Below are positions 45,256 through 54,344 of a DNA stretch of 64,000 nt, in pieces. The notes under the pieces are model-generated. The model was not told the origin of the DNA. It searched no databases and saw nothing but the letters and a program-made list of their open reading frames with translations. The position numbers were made by a program, and so were the translations under genes. The stretch lies in NCBI RefSeq assembly GCF_900176565.1, contig NZ_FXEH01000006.1, positions 1,736,001 through 1,800,000 of the forward strand. The letters run 5' to 3'. Position 1 is the first letter of the stretch; each line of letters begins with the position of its first letter. The DNA is from Thalassobacillus devorans (lineage in GTDB: Bacteria > Bacillota > Bacilli > Bacillales > Halobacillaceae).

Positions 45256-46377
45256 ATGGAAACATCCATGATTAATAAAATTTTTCGTCTTTTTGTCGTT
45301 TTGTTAACTCTTACTGCTGCTTTGATACTCGCCTATTATGCATTCCAATATGCCTACCCTTTCTTTTTCGCATTCCTCATTGCTTTATTCATCAATCCTG
45401 CAGTTAACTTTCTAGAAGAAAAACTTAACTTTCCCAGAGGTATTGCTGTAATTCTTTTAATATTAATATTCCTGGGATTATGTATCGGGGTTTTAATTTT
45501 ATTGGTTGTTGAAATCACTAATGGTACCGCTTATCTGGCAACAGTGGTGCCTCAACACTTCCAAACACTTATTACCTATATCCAGGATTTTATAACATCT
45601 ACCATCATCCCGATATACCAACGCATTCTGACCCTCATTAGTACCCTGGAACCTTCCCAGCAGGAGGCGGTCATCGGAAACTTGCAACAAATTGGTGAAA
45701 ATATAGCACAGCAGGGAGCTGGAATCATCCAATCTTTACTTCAGGGTATTCCAATGATCATCAAAGAGCTTCCCAATTATTTCACCGTTTTAGTATTTTC
45801 GTTCCTGGGGACTTTTTTTATCAGCAAAGACTGGGATAAGATCTCATATAGGTTTACTTCTATTATTCCATCTAAGGTAGTTACTTCTTTTGTGACGGTC
45901 CTAAAGGGGTTAAAGCAGGCGTTGGCTGGTTTTATGAAAGCTCAGGCAATCCTGACTTCGATCACTGCAGGTACTGTTCTATGCGGCTTACTTGTCTTAC
46001 GAGTTGACCACGCCGTGACAATTGCTGTGATTACAGGGGCGGTCGATCTGATGCCATATGTGGGGAGTGGAATGATTTTTATTCCTTGGATCATATACAT
46101 GTTCCTGACTGGTAATTATTCTCTTACGATCGGTCTCGCGATTCTTTATATGTTAGTAATTATTCAGCGTCAAATGCTGGAACCGAAATTACTATCCACT
46201 AATATCGGGCTTGATCCATTAGCTACTCTCATCTCTTTATTTATCGGATTTCAATTATTCGGTTTTTTAGGCTTGATTATTGGTCCGGTCGCGCTTGTCA
46301 TATTGAACACTTTGCACCAGGCGGGTGTTTTTCACGAAATTTGGAGATTCATTAACGAACCAAAAAATACGGCTTAA
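45256..46377 (+). CDS. ytvI: AI-2E transporter family permease YtvI
   Basis: 373 residues with about eight membrane segments and the AI-2E family layout: N-terminal helices (LILAYYAFQYAYPFFFAFLI), a large central soluble region (about 85-160), and C-terminal signature VDLMPYVGSGMIFIPWIIY and LIGPVALVILNTL. The family is broad (Na+/H+ exchange, quorum signal export), so substrate is not assigned; similarly named B. subtilis genes are sporulation-linked. Start ATG 45256 with GAGG eight bases upstream; an in-frame TTG seven codons earlier has none. Only plus-strand gene between citZ and fxsA. Confidence 0.85.
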   Translation: METSMINKIFRLFVVLLTLTAALILAYYAFQYAYPFFFAFLIALFINPAVNFLEEKLNFPRGIAVILLILIFLGLCIGVLILLVVEITNGTAYLATVVPQHFQTLITYIQDFITSTIIPIYQRILTLISTLEPSQQEAVIGNLQQIGENIAQQGAGIIQSLLQGIPMIIKELPNYFTVLVFSFLGTFFISKDWDKISYRFTSIIPSKVVTSFVTVLKGLKQALAGFMKAQAILTSITAGTVLCGLLVLRVDHAVTIAVITGAVDLMPYVGSGMIFIPWIIYMFLTGNYSLTIGLAILYMLVIIQRQMLEPKLLSTNIGLDPLATLISLFIGFQLFGFLGLIIGPVALVILNTLHQAGVFHEIWRFINEPKNTA

Positions 46378-46426
46378 TTTTATTCCGTACATTAAAGCTT
46401 GCGTGGTACGTAAGTAGTTGATGAGC

Positions 46427-46469
46427 AAAAAGCTGTCCCCTGAAGCCCGTTTCAGACTTAGGGAACAGC
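46427..46469 (-). terminator. Terminator of fxsA
   Basis: GGCTGTTCCCT/AGGGGACAGCT stem with an 18-base loop, then TTTT on the minus strand. No T run on the plus side, so ytvI has no clear terminator. Confidence 0.65.
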
Positions 46470-46528
46470 CTATATATAAAGGAACAAAGCCCCTTTGTTA
46501 CCTATATTATTGATTCTATCTTTGTTAA

Positions 46529-46927
46529 TCACTTCGGATAAATAGTAATCGTTCCACGATCCATCATTTTTCGTGTCCATTTACGTATTAAACGCTTAAT
46601 TGGAGCTCGTGTAGGTGGCAGGAGTAAAAGAAAACCAATTGCATCTGTGATGAAGCCGGGAGTCAGAAGCACCGCACCGCCGACTAAAATACAAGCCCCA
46701 TCCAGAAGTGCATCCTGAGGTACACGGCCGCTTGCTACCGATTGTCTGAAATTGTATATAGTTTCTAAGCCCTGCTGCTTAGCAAGCCAGGCACCAACTA
46801 TTCCAGTAAGAATGATCAACAAGACCACCCATAAAGGTCCAATCCAATTACCAGCCCAGACAAGTAAACCAATTTCCAGAGCAGGTACTACTAATATAAA
46901 TAATAATAACCAACGAAACATTGGCAT
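46529..46927 (-). CDS. fxsA: FxsA family membrane protein
   Basis: 132 residues with three to four hydrophobic segments: two N-terminal helices (about 5-23 and 29-46), then GGAVLLTPGFITDAIGFLLLLPPTR near 83-107, the family signature, and a basic C-terminus. In E. coli FxsA relieves phage T7 F-exclusion; in Bacillus the role is unclear. It lies downstream of pyk as in B. subtilis. The first ATG is used; one two codons later is equally possible. Confidence 0.85.
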   Translation of the reverse strand: MPMFRWLLLFILVVPALEIGLLVWAGNWIGPLWVVLLIILTGIVGAWLAKQQGLETIYNFRQSVASGRVPQDALLDGACILVGGAVLLTPGFITDAIGFLLLLPPTRAPIKRLIRKWTRKMMDRGTITIYPK

Positions 46928-46979
46928 GATCCTTTCCTTTTCCGTCTTCTCTTCTATTATACGATAGATGGGAAATAAC

Positions 46980-47020
46980 CTAAAAAGAAAAGGATGATAC
47001 CGTCTTATGATATCATCCTT
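46980..47020 (-). terminator. Intrinsic terminator after pyk
   Basis: AAGGATGATA/TATCATCCTT stem, 11-base loop, TTTCTTTTT on the minus strand. Confidence 0.9.
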
Positions 47021-47029
47021 CCCTATTAA

Positions 47030-48793
47030 TTAAAGTACCCCGGCATGTCCGCTGTATATATCACCACGAGCACTATCAATCGTCAGTTCATCCTTGTCAT
47101 TAATCAATTCAAGCGCTTCTTCAACACCTACAATCACTGGAATCCCAAGGCTTAACCCAACTACTGCCGCGTGGGAAGTCAACCCGCCTTCCTGGGTAAT
47201 AATGCCGCCAGCTTTCTCAATTGCCGGCATCATATCCTTATCAGTTCCATATGTTACCAGAATATCTCCATCTTCCACTTTATCTAACGCTTCCTGGGTA
47301 CTTTTAGCGATCACCGCTCTGCCATAGGCAGTGCTTTGACCGATCCCCTGACCTTTTGCCAAAACATCACCGATGACATGGACTTTCATCAGGTTGGTTG
47401 TCCCGCTTTCGCCAACAGGAACCCCAGCTGTGATGATGACGCGGTCACCCCGATTAACCACGCCGGAAGCAAGGCCTCGGTCAATTGCTTCACCGAGCAT
47501 ATCATCCGTAGTAGCAGCTCGCTTACCTAACACTCCATGTACTCCCCATACTAGTGAAAGCTGGCGAAGTACACGTTCATTAGAGGTAATCGCTACAATC
47601 GGTGCCTTTGGGCGATACTTTGAAATCATCCGTGCTGTGTGACCACTTTCAGTTGGTGCTACTACCGCGTTGACAGATAAATTAATAGCGGTATGTGTAA
47701 CCGATTGACTGATTGCGTCCGTAATCGTCATATCGCTTGTTTTGGAGCGTTCTTGTAGAATCGCTTTATAGTCTAACCCGGTTTCCGTTTTCTTTGCAAT
47801 GTTGTTCATTGTTTGAACAGCTTCTACTGGATAATTACCGGCAGCCGTTTCTCCTGAAAGCATGATCGCATCCGTGCCATCGAAGATAGCATTTGCTACA
47901 TCAGAAGCCTCTGCCCGTGTAGGACGAGGATTTCGTTCCATTGAGTCCAGCATTTGTGTTGCCGTAATGACCGGCTTGCCAACTTGATTGCACTTACGGA
48001 TCAGTTTCTTTTGTACCAGTGGTACATCTTCAGCAGGAATCTCCACGCCAAGATCCCCACGAGCAACCATCAGGCCATCACTTGCAGCAAGGATTTCATC
48101 AATATTGTCCACGCCTTCTTGATTCTCAATCTTAGGTATAATTTGAATGTGAGTGGCATCATGTTTCTCAAGCAGCTCTCGAATCTCCAGTACATCGGAT
48201 GCACGGCGAACGAAAGATGCAGCAATAAAATCCACATTCTGTTCAATGCCGAATTCAATATCCTTGGCATCTTTATCTGTAATACCAGGCAGGTTTACAC
48301 TTACATTCGGCACGTTTACACCCTTTTTAGTTTTCAACAGCCCCGAATTAAGTACGGTAGTCTTGATATCCTTGTTCTCAGTATTGATTTCTTCTACTTG
48401 CAATTCGATCAAACCGTCATCCAGGAGGATTTTAGAGCCTGGATGGACATCATCGATAAGTCCTGGATACGTGACAGAAATACGTTCACTTGTTCCTTCC
48501 ACTTCCTCCATACTTACATAAAGGCTGGACCCTTGCTCAAGCTTGACACCTCCATCCTTCATGACACCAGTACGGATTTCCGGGCCTTTCGTATCCAACA
48601 GAATGGCAATATTCTTGCCGGCTTTACTGGCGGCTTCACGGATATTTATGATCCGCTGGCCATGCTCCTCATAATCACCATGGGAAAAGTTAAGACGTGC
48701 TACATTCAAACCTGCTTCAATTAACCTGGTCAACGTTTCAACCTGCTCGGATGCCGGACCAATCGTCGATACGATTTTAGTCTTTCTAATCAT
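47030..48793 (-). CDS. pyk: Pyruvate kinase with C-terminal PEP-utilising domain
   Basis: Transfers phosphate from PEP to ADP. 587 residues, the long Bacillus form. It begins [16 protein letters not shown], contains [25 protein letters not shown], the active-site region [18 protein letters not shown] and [12 protein letters not shown], and carries an extra PEP-utilising (PEP synthase-like) domain at about 480-587 with [20 protein letters not shown]. The frame runs 66 codons further upstream into pfkA, but AAGGAGG stands seven bases before the ATG at 48791-48793. Second gene after pfkA. Confidence 0.96.
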   Translation of the reverse strand: MIRKTKIVSTIGPASEQVETLTRLIEAGLNVARLNFSHGDYEEHGQRIINIREAASKAGKNIAILLDTKGPEIRTGVMKDGGVKLEQGSSLYVSMEEVEGTSERISVTYPGLIDDVHPGSKILLDDGLIELQVEEINTENKDIKTTVLNSGLLKTKKGVNVPNVSVNLPGITDKDAKDIEFGIEQNVDFIAASFVRRASDVLEIRELLEKHDATHIQIIPKIENQEGVDNIDEILAASDGLMVARGDLGVEIPAEDVPLVQKKLIRKCNQVGKPVITATQMLDSMERNPRPTRAEASDVANAIFDGTDAIMLSGETAAGNYPVEAVQTMNNIAKKTETGLDYKAILQERSKTSDMTITDAISQSVTHTAINLSVNAVVAPTESGHTARMISKYRPKAPIVAITSNERVLRQLSLVWGVHGVLGKRAATTDDMLGEAIDRGLASGVVNRGDRVIITAGVPVGESGTTNLMKVHVIGDVLAKGQGIGQSTAYGRAVIAKSTQEALDKVEDGDILVTYGTDKDMMPAIEKAGGIITQEGGLTSHAAVVGLSLGIPVIVGVEEALELINDKDELTIDSARGDIYSGHAGVL

Positions 48794-48857
48794 GTTTTTC
48801 CTCCTTATTTCAAGCTGCGTTTTATTAAACTGAAAACTGACAGACCTATTGCAAACT

Positions 48858-49823
<966 letters not shown>

Positions 49824-49963
49824 TCACCTCATTTTATAGGTTCCACTGTTTCTTTTGTCCCCATCTCAAGATAAATCTAAACGTATCGAATAGCAACATC
49901 GATTCTGTGACATTTTCATGTTTAGGCAGTTGTAACAATCGAGCCTCTCAGTTTGCGAAAAAA

Positions 49964-49992
49964 ATTATACGGCATGCACAAACCCTTGGCAA
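49964..49992 (-). promoter_or_regulatory. Sigma-A promoter of pfkA-pyk
   Basis: TTGCCA (49987-49992), 17 bases, TATAAT (49964-49969), leaving a leader of about 140 bases with no recognised structure. Confidence 0.8.
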
Positions 49993-50055
49993 ATATGAAG
50001 AACAGGAAGATTCAGGTATTTAAGCATGAAAGCGCTCCCTTCCTGATAAGATGCG

Positions 50056-50080
50056 AAAAGTCGCACAATTGTGCGACTTT
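50056..50080 (-). terminator. Terminator after accA
   Basis: Perfect palindrome AAAGTCGCACAA/TTGTGCGACTTT with a short T tract. Confidence 0.7.
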
Positions 50081-50104
50081 CCCCTGTCCTTCAGACTACT
50101 TCTA

Positions 50105-51067
50105 TTATAATGGAAGAGTTGTATAATCTCCAATTTTCTTATATTTTTCCCATCGTGACTCCAATAATTCTTCTTTACTGAGTGATTTCAGGTTTTCCAG
50201 CGATTCCTGCAGTATCTGATCGATTTTCTCTGACTGTGCCTTAATATCCCGGTGAGCACCACCACGAATTTCAGGAATGACCTTGTCCACGATGCCGAGC
50301 TCCTTCAAGTCATAGGAAGTAATTTTCATGGTTTCTGCAGCATTCTGAGCGAGATTGGAATCCTTCCATAATAAAGCAGCAGCTCCTTCAGGAGAAATAA
50401 CCGAGTAAGTAGAATTTTCCAGCATATGGATGTGGTCCCCAACACCTAATGCCAGAGCACCTCCACTACCTCCTTCTCCAATAACAATACATACCACAGG
50501 AACGGTCAACCCTGCCATCTCCATCAAGTTTCGCGCAATCGCCTCACTTTGACCCCGCTCCTCAGCAGCCTTTCCAGGGTAAGCGCCTTTCGTATCGATA
50601 AAGCAAATTATCGGGCGGTTGAACTTATCCGCCTGCTTCATTAACCGTAAAGCTTTCCGGTACCCTTCCGGATGAGGCATACCAAAATTGCGTCGAAGGT
50701 TCTCTTTCGTGTCATTGCCTCGTTGATGGCCAATGACCGTGACGGGCTGATTTTTATAATTAGCAATTCCGGCTACGATCGCTTCATCATCCCCATATAA
50801 CCGGTCACCATGCAATTCCATAAAATCGGTGAAAATGGAATGAATATAATCGAGGGTGGTAGGCCGCTCTGGATGACGTGCCATTTGAACTCGATTCCAT
50901 GGACTCAGGCGATCATAAACATCTTCTTCCAGCTTTTCGAGCCGCTGTTCCAACGTTTCAATTTCCTCACTTAAATCCATCTCACTTTCCTGTGTGAGTT
51001 TCTTCAATTCTTCAATTTTTCCTCTAAGTTCTATAACCGGTTTTTCAAAATCCAGTACCTGCTTCAC
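50105..51067 (-). CDS. accA: Acetyl-CoA carboxylase carboxyltransferase alpha subunit
   Basis: With AccD transfers the carboxyl group from biotin to acetyl-CoA, making malonyl-CoA. 320 residues; N-terminal coiled coil, then the crotonase-like core with [43 protein letters not shown] and [14 protein letters not shown]. Start GTG at 51065-51067, six bases after GGAGGTGA and overlapping the accD stop (GTGA), a coupling arrangement typical of accDA. Confidence 0.97.
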   Translation of the reverse strand: MKQVLDFEKPVIELRGKIEELKKLTQESEMDLSEEIETLEQRLEKLEEDVYDRLSPWNRVQMARHPERPTTLDYIHSIFTDFMELHGDRLYGDDEAIVAGIANYKNQPVTVIGHQRGNDTKENLRRNFGMPHPEGYRKALRLMKQADKFNRPIICFIDTKGAYPGKAAEERGQSEAIARNLMEMAGLTVPVVCIVIGEGGSGGALALGVGDHIHMLENSTYSVISPEGAAALLWKDSNLAQNAAETMKITSYDLKELGIVDKVIPEIRGGAHRDIKAQSEKIDQILQESLENLKSLSKEELLESRWEKYKKIGDYTTLPL

Positions 51068-51924
51068 GACAACTCACCTCCAGGTTGATGAATGCTGAGG
51101 ATCGTTTCCAGTTTATTTTTCAAGTCATGACGATGAACAACATCATCTAACTGTCCATGTTTTAATAAAAACTCTGCCGTTTGAAAGTCTTCCGGAAGCT
51201 TTTCGCGGATCGTCTGTTCAATGATTCGCCTTCCAGCAAACCCAATCAAAGCACCCGGTTCTGCAAAGTTAAAGTCTCCAAGCGAGGCAAAACTGGCAGA
51301 AACGCCTCCTGTAGTCGGATGCGTCATGACAGAGATCATCAATCCACCATCTGAATGGAGACGTTGGATGGCTACGGATGTCTTGGTCATCTGCATTAAA
51401 CTGATGACCCCTTCCTGCATCCTGGCTCCCCCGGAAGCTGTAAAAATGATAAAAGGAATTTTTTCTTTTCTTGCTTGTTCAATTGCGTTAGCTATCTTCT
51501 CTCCTACAACCGCTCCCATACTTCCCATGCGGAAGCGGGCATCCATAACAGCAATAGCCGTTTCATATCCTCTTATCTTTCCTTTTCCGGTAATAACGGC
51601 TTCATTCAAACCTGATTTTTTACGGTCTTTTTCTAGCTTCTCTTCATACTCCGGAAATCCCAATGGATTGGTTGAAATCATATACTTGTCCCACTCTTCG
51701 AAGGAATCCTTCTCTAAAAGACTCTCAAGCCTTTCGTAAGCATTTTGCTGATGATGATAATCACAATGGGGACATACATTCAAGTTTCTTTCTAATTCTT
51801 TACGATAGTATATTTTATTACACCCTGGACATTTCTGCATTAAACCTTCTGGTACATCCTGTTTCCCCTCCTGGTTGGGAAGAGAAGCGTATTTACGTTT
51901 CTTGTTGAATATATCTCTAAGCAA
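51064..51924 (-). CDS. accD: Acetyl-CoA carboxylase carboxyltransferase beta subunit, TTG start
   Basis: 286 residues beginning (L)[16 protein letters not shown]. The N-terminal zinc ribbon has two CxxC pairs (QKCPGC and NVCPHC). The crotonase core follows with [42 protein letters not shown] and [15 protein letters not shown] at 51922-51924 lies seven bases after GGAGG and aligns with the family N-terminus, so the longer frame to 51981 was rejected. The gene follows the GntR regulator by 81 bases, where a TTGACA occurs without a good -10. Confidence 0.95.
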   Translation of the reverse strand: MLRDIFNKKRKYASLPNQEGKQDVPEGLMQKCPGCNKIYYRKELERNLNVCPHCDYHHQQNAYERLESLLEKDSFEEWDKYMISTNPLGFPEYEEKLEKDRKKSGLNEAVITGKGKIRGYETAIAVMDARFRMGSMGAVVGEKIANAIEQARKEKIPFIIFTASGGARMQEGVISLMQMTKTSVAIQRLHSDGGLMISVMTHPTTGGVSASFASLGDFNFAEPGALIGFAGRRIIEQTIREKLPEDFQTAEFLLKHGQLDDVVHRHDLKNKLETILSIHQPGGELS

Positions 51925-51986
51925 GGTTATTCCTCCTTCGGGACAAAACTTCTTCTGTTTAATGTAGCGAAAATTTTTCAAAAAGA

Positions 51987-52017
51987 TTGTCGTTCTATGT
52001 CAATATTAATTCGACAA
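51987..52017. promoter_or_regulatory. Dyad TTGTCG-N19-CGACAA before accD
   Basis: Six-base inverted arms at 51987-51992 and 52012-52017 flank a TTGACA. It could be an operator, or chance. Confidence 0.25.
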
Positions 52018-52635
52018 ATTGAGCTCTTTTTCATACCAGCTTCTCACGTCATTCAATTTGCCTCTTTCCATTTCCTCCAACACCTTTTTATAAAAGGAAT
52101 TCGAGAAGGTAAAATCATGGACCGTATTGGCGAACCCGTCTATCAACTGCCACATTCGATTGAGCAGTTCATTCCCTGATATTTCAAATAGATACTGAAA
52201 AAAAGAATGGTGAAGAGTTTGAGCTTCCTTTTCGGAATTGGTACCTTTCACCAAACTTGTCAGATGCTCTATATGTCCTTCTGTCAACAACGGGAGAATC
52301 TTATTAATCACTTCGAGCTCGAGCATCATTTTTGCAGCCGCCAGCTCCTCTTTCGTCCTTGCCTCATGCAAGATAAAAGTCGAGAGCAATTCCACCATAT
52401 GATAAGGACGATAAGTACGCATGAAAGTACCTTCACCCCTTCTCGTTTCAATCAGACCAAGCAGCTCCAGGGCACGGAATGCTTCCCTGATTGACGAACG
52501 GCCGACATTCAACAACTCACTAAGTTCACGTTCAGAGGGGAGTTTATCTCCTGGGCTAAGGTGATGTTCTTCAATATATGCTTTAACTTGCTGCAATACC
52601 TCTTCATAAACTTTTACTTTTTGCGACCCAGACAC
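52006..52635 (-). CDS. FadR-type GntR family transcriptional regulator
   Basis: 209 residues. N-terminal winged helix (VYEEVLQQVKAYIEEHHLSP; GDKLPSERELSELLNVGRSS; IREAFRALELLGLIETRRGEG) and an all-helical C-terminal FCD ligand domain with HHSFFQYLFEISGN and LLNRMWQLIDGF. FCD regulators bind small organic acids or acyl ligands. Lying between malic enzyme and accDA, and near a TGGTCAGACCA operator, it probably controls carbon flow from malate or pyruvate toward malonyl-CoA; this is inference. Start GTG with AGGAG ten bases upstream. Confidence 0.85.
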   Translation of the reverse strand: MSGSQKVKVYEEVLQQVKAYIEEHHLSPGDKLPSERELSELLNVGRSSIREAFRALELLGLIETRRGEGTFMRTYRPYHMVELLSTFILHEARTKEELAAAKMMLELEVINKILPLLTEGHIEHLTSLVKGTNSEKEAQTLHHSFFQYLFEISGNELLNRMWQLIDGFANTVHDFTFSNSFYKKVLEEMERGKLNDVRSWYEKELNLSN

Positions 52636-52709
52636 GGGAAAGCCACTCCTTTATACCAACACCTGACTAATTCTTCCCAAAAGAGAGAAATATCTTCCTT
52701 TATGTAATG

Positions 52710-52739
52710 GGGAGAGAAAGACATGGATGCTTTCTCCCT
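52710..52739 (-). other. Hairpin without T run between malic enzyme and the GntR gene
   Basis: GGGAGAAAG pairs with CTTTCTCTCCC with one bulge pair. No T tract follows, so it may stabilise or process the transcript instead of ending it. Confidence 0.4.
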
Positions 52740-52747
52740 TCCCTTCA

Positions 52748-53986
52748 TTAATCTTCATCAATCATAGTAAGTTGTCTTGTTTTTTCAGCTACTTGTTCCG
52801 GATCTACATGCATACGTGCTACTCCTGACTCCATTGCCGCTTTAGCCACTGCAGCAGCTACAGCTGGGGCTACACGTGCATCAAAAGGTGCAGGGATTAC
52901 GTAATCAGCGTTTAATTCGTCAGCTGTAACAAGAGAAGCGATTGCCTCTGCAGCCGCAATCTTCATTTTTTCGTTGATGCGAGTTGCCCGTACATCTAAC
53001 GCTCCACGGAAAATTCCCGGGAATGCGAGAACATTATTTACCTGGTTAGGAAAATCCGATCTCCCTGTCCCAATTACTCGTGCTCCTGCAGCCTTTGCAT
53101 CTTCTGGCATGATTTCCGGATCTGGATTAGCCATAGCAAAAATTATTGGATCATCATTCATGGACTCCACCATTTCTTTTGATAATAATCCACCCACTGA
53201 AACGCCGACAAATACATCTGCGTCTGTCATAATCTCTTCCAATGAGCCCTCTTGTTTATCCTTATTCGTTATTTTAGCTATTTCATCTTTCACATCATTC
53301 ATACCATAATTTCTGCCTTCAAAAATGGCGCCTTTCGAGTCACACATGATGATATCCCGGACACCGAAGTGGTAAAGGAGTTTGATGATAGCAATTCCGG
53401 CAGCACCGGCACCATTAGCGACTACTTTGATATCAGAAAACGATTTTCCTACTATTTTCAAAGCATTCATCAAACCAGCTACTGTTACGATAGCAGTTCC
53501 ATGCTGGTCGTCGTGGAAAATGGGGATATTCGTTTCTTTTTTCAGTTTTTCTTCAATAAGGAAACAATTTGGAGCAGCGATATCCTCAAGATTCACTCCA
53601 CCGAAGGTAGGCTCCATCAGTTTGACTGTGTTTACAATTTCATCCACTTGATGCGTGTCCAGACAGATCGGGAAAGCATCAACACCAGCAAAACTTTTGA
53701 ACAATGCAGCTTTCCCTTCCATGACAGGCAAGGAAGCTTCAGGGCCAATATTACCTAATCCGAGCACGGCTGACCCGTCACTGACAACAGCTACCATGTT
53801 CCCTTTCATCGTATAATCATAAACCGATTCTTTATGGTCATAGATCTCTTTACACGGCTCTGCCACCCCTGGGGAATAAGCGAGGCTGAGATCTTTAGCA
53901 TTCTTTATTGGTACCTTTGAATGTGTAGCTAATTTTCCTTTATTGACACGATGAACATGTAATGCTTCATCTCTTAAGTTTGACAC
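52748..53986 (-). CDS. ytsJ: Malic enzyme (NADP type, YtsJ-like)
   Basis: Oxidatively decarboxylates malate to pyruvate. 412 residues, the short bacterial form. LAYSPGVAEPCKEI, DYTMKGNMVAVVSDGSAVLG, GVNLEDIAAPNCF, FHDDQHGTAIVT and the dinucleotide-binding NGAGAAGIAIIKLL and VGVSVGGLLSKEMV all occur. The YtsJ group prefers NADP and supplies NADPH, but cofactor use is not provable here. GTG start nine bases after AGGAG. The promoter and a GntR-type operator lie upstream. Confidence 0.9.
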   Translation of the reverse strand: MSNLRDEALHVHRVNKGKLATHSKVPIKNAKDLSLAYSPGVAEPCKEIYDHKESVYDYTMKGNMVAVVSDGSAVLGLGNIGPEASLPVMEGKAALFKSFAGVDAFPICLDTHQVDEIVNTVKLMEPTFGGVNLEDIAAPNCFLIEEKLKKETNIPIFHDDQHGTAIVTVAGLMNALKIVGKSFSDIKVVANGAGAAGIAIIKLLYHFGVRDIIMCDSKGAIFEGRNYGMNDVKDEIAKITNKDKQEGSLEEIMTDADVFVGVSVGGLLSKEMVESMNDDPIIFAMANPDPEIMPEDAKAAGARVIGTGRSDFPNQVNNVLAFPGIFRGALDVRATRINEKMKIAAAEAIASLVTADELNADYVIPAPFDARVAPAVAAAVAKAAMESGVARMHVDPEQVAEKTRQLTMIDED

Positions 53987-54038
53987 TTATAACCGCTCCT
54001 TTATAAACAATAGATAATGAATAATATAAAAGCATCGA

Positions 54039-54051
54039 GTGGTCAGACCAC
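54039..54051. promoter_or_regulatory. GntR/FadR-type operator at malic enzyme
   Basis: GTGGTCAGACCAC is a perfect 13-base palindrome around TGGTCAGACCA, which fits the TGGTNNNACCA core bound by many FadR-subfamily GntR regulators. It sits just after the expected transcription start, and such a regulator is encoded next door. Confidence 0.75.
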
Positions 54052-54068
54052 CATTATTAGACTCCTTA

Positions 54069-54096
54069 ATTATAACAGATGATATATAGGTGTAAA
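54069..54096 (-). promoter_or_regulatory. Promoter of malic enzyme
   Basis: TTTACA (54091-54096), 16 bases, TATAAT (54069-54074). Confidence 0.7.
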
Positions 54097-54205
54097 GCGA
54101 CACCCACCATCTACTTAGAACTGTTAATCACCATATTGATTTTCCAGTAAATCTCCCAATTGCTGAACACTCAGTTTCAAGAGAAACTGTTTCCCTTACG
54201 GTGGT

Positions 54206-54262
54206 AAGTGTATATCTCGGAAGCAAGTCTTCGACTTTTCGGACCTTTTGTTGAAGAAGTCT
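54206..54262 (-). repeat. Remnant related to the end of the uvrC-trxA repeat
   Basis: The stretch around CAAGTCTTCGACTTTTCGG closely matches the reverse complement of 1645-1700 at the left end of the element beside uvrC, including flanking TATCTCG and TTGTTGAA blocks; by eye about 85 percent over 50 bases. The 103-bp inner unit is absent, so this is a partial copy or solo end. Confidence 0.65.
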
Positions 54263-54298
54263 CTATTGAAAAATTAATAAGTTTAGAGCTTTTATATA

Positions 54299-54334
54299 AG
54301 AAAAAGCTTAACAGACCTTTTTTGGTCTGCTAAG
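54299..54334 (-). terminator. Intrinsic terminator after dnaE
   Basis: CTTAGCAGACC/GGTCTGTTAAG stem, six-base loop, TTTTTC on the minus strand. Confidence 0.9.
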
Positions 54335-54344
54335 CCCATCCTGT

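Noticed and set aside
47954-48724. 256-codon plus-strand frame
   Set aside because: Entirely antisense to pyk, with no ribosome site or recognisable domain. Its length is explained by codon bias of the real gene.
51221-51739. 172-codon plus-strand frame
   Set aside because: Antisense shadow of accD.
53252-53758. 168-codon plus-strand frame
   Set aside because: Antisense shadow of the malic enzyme gene.
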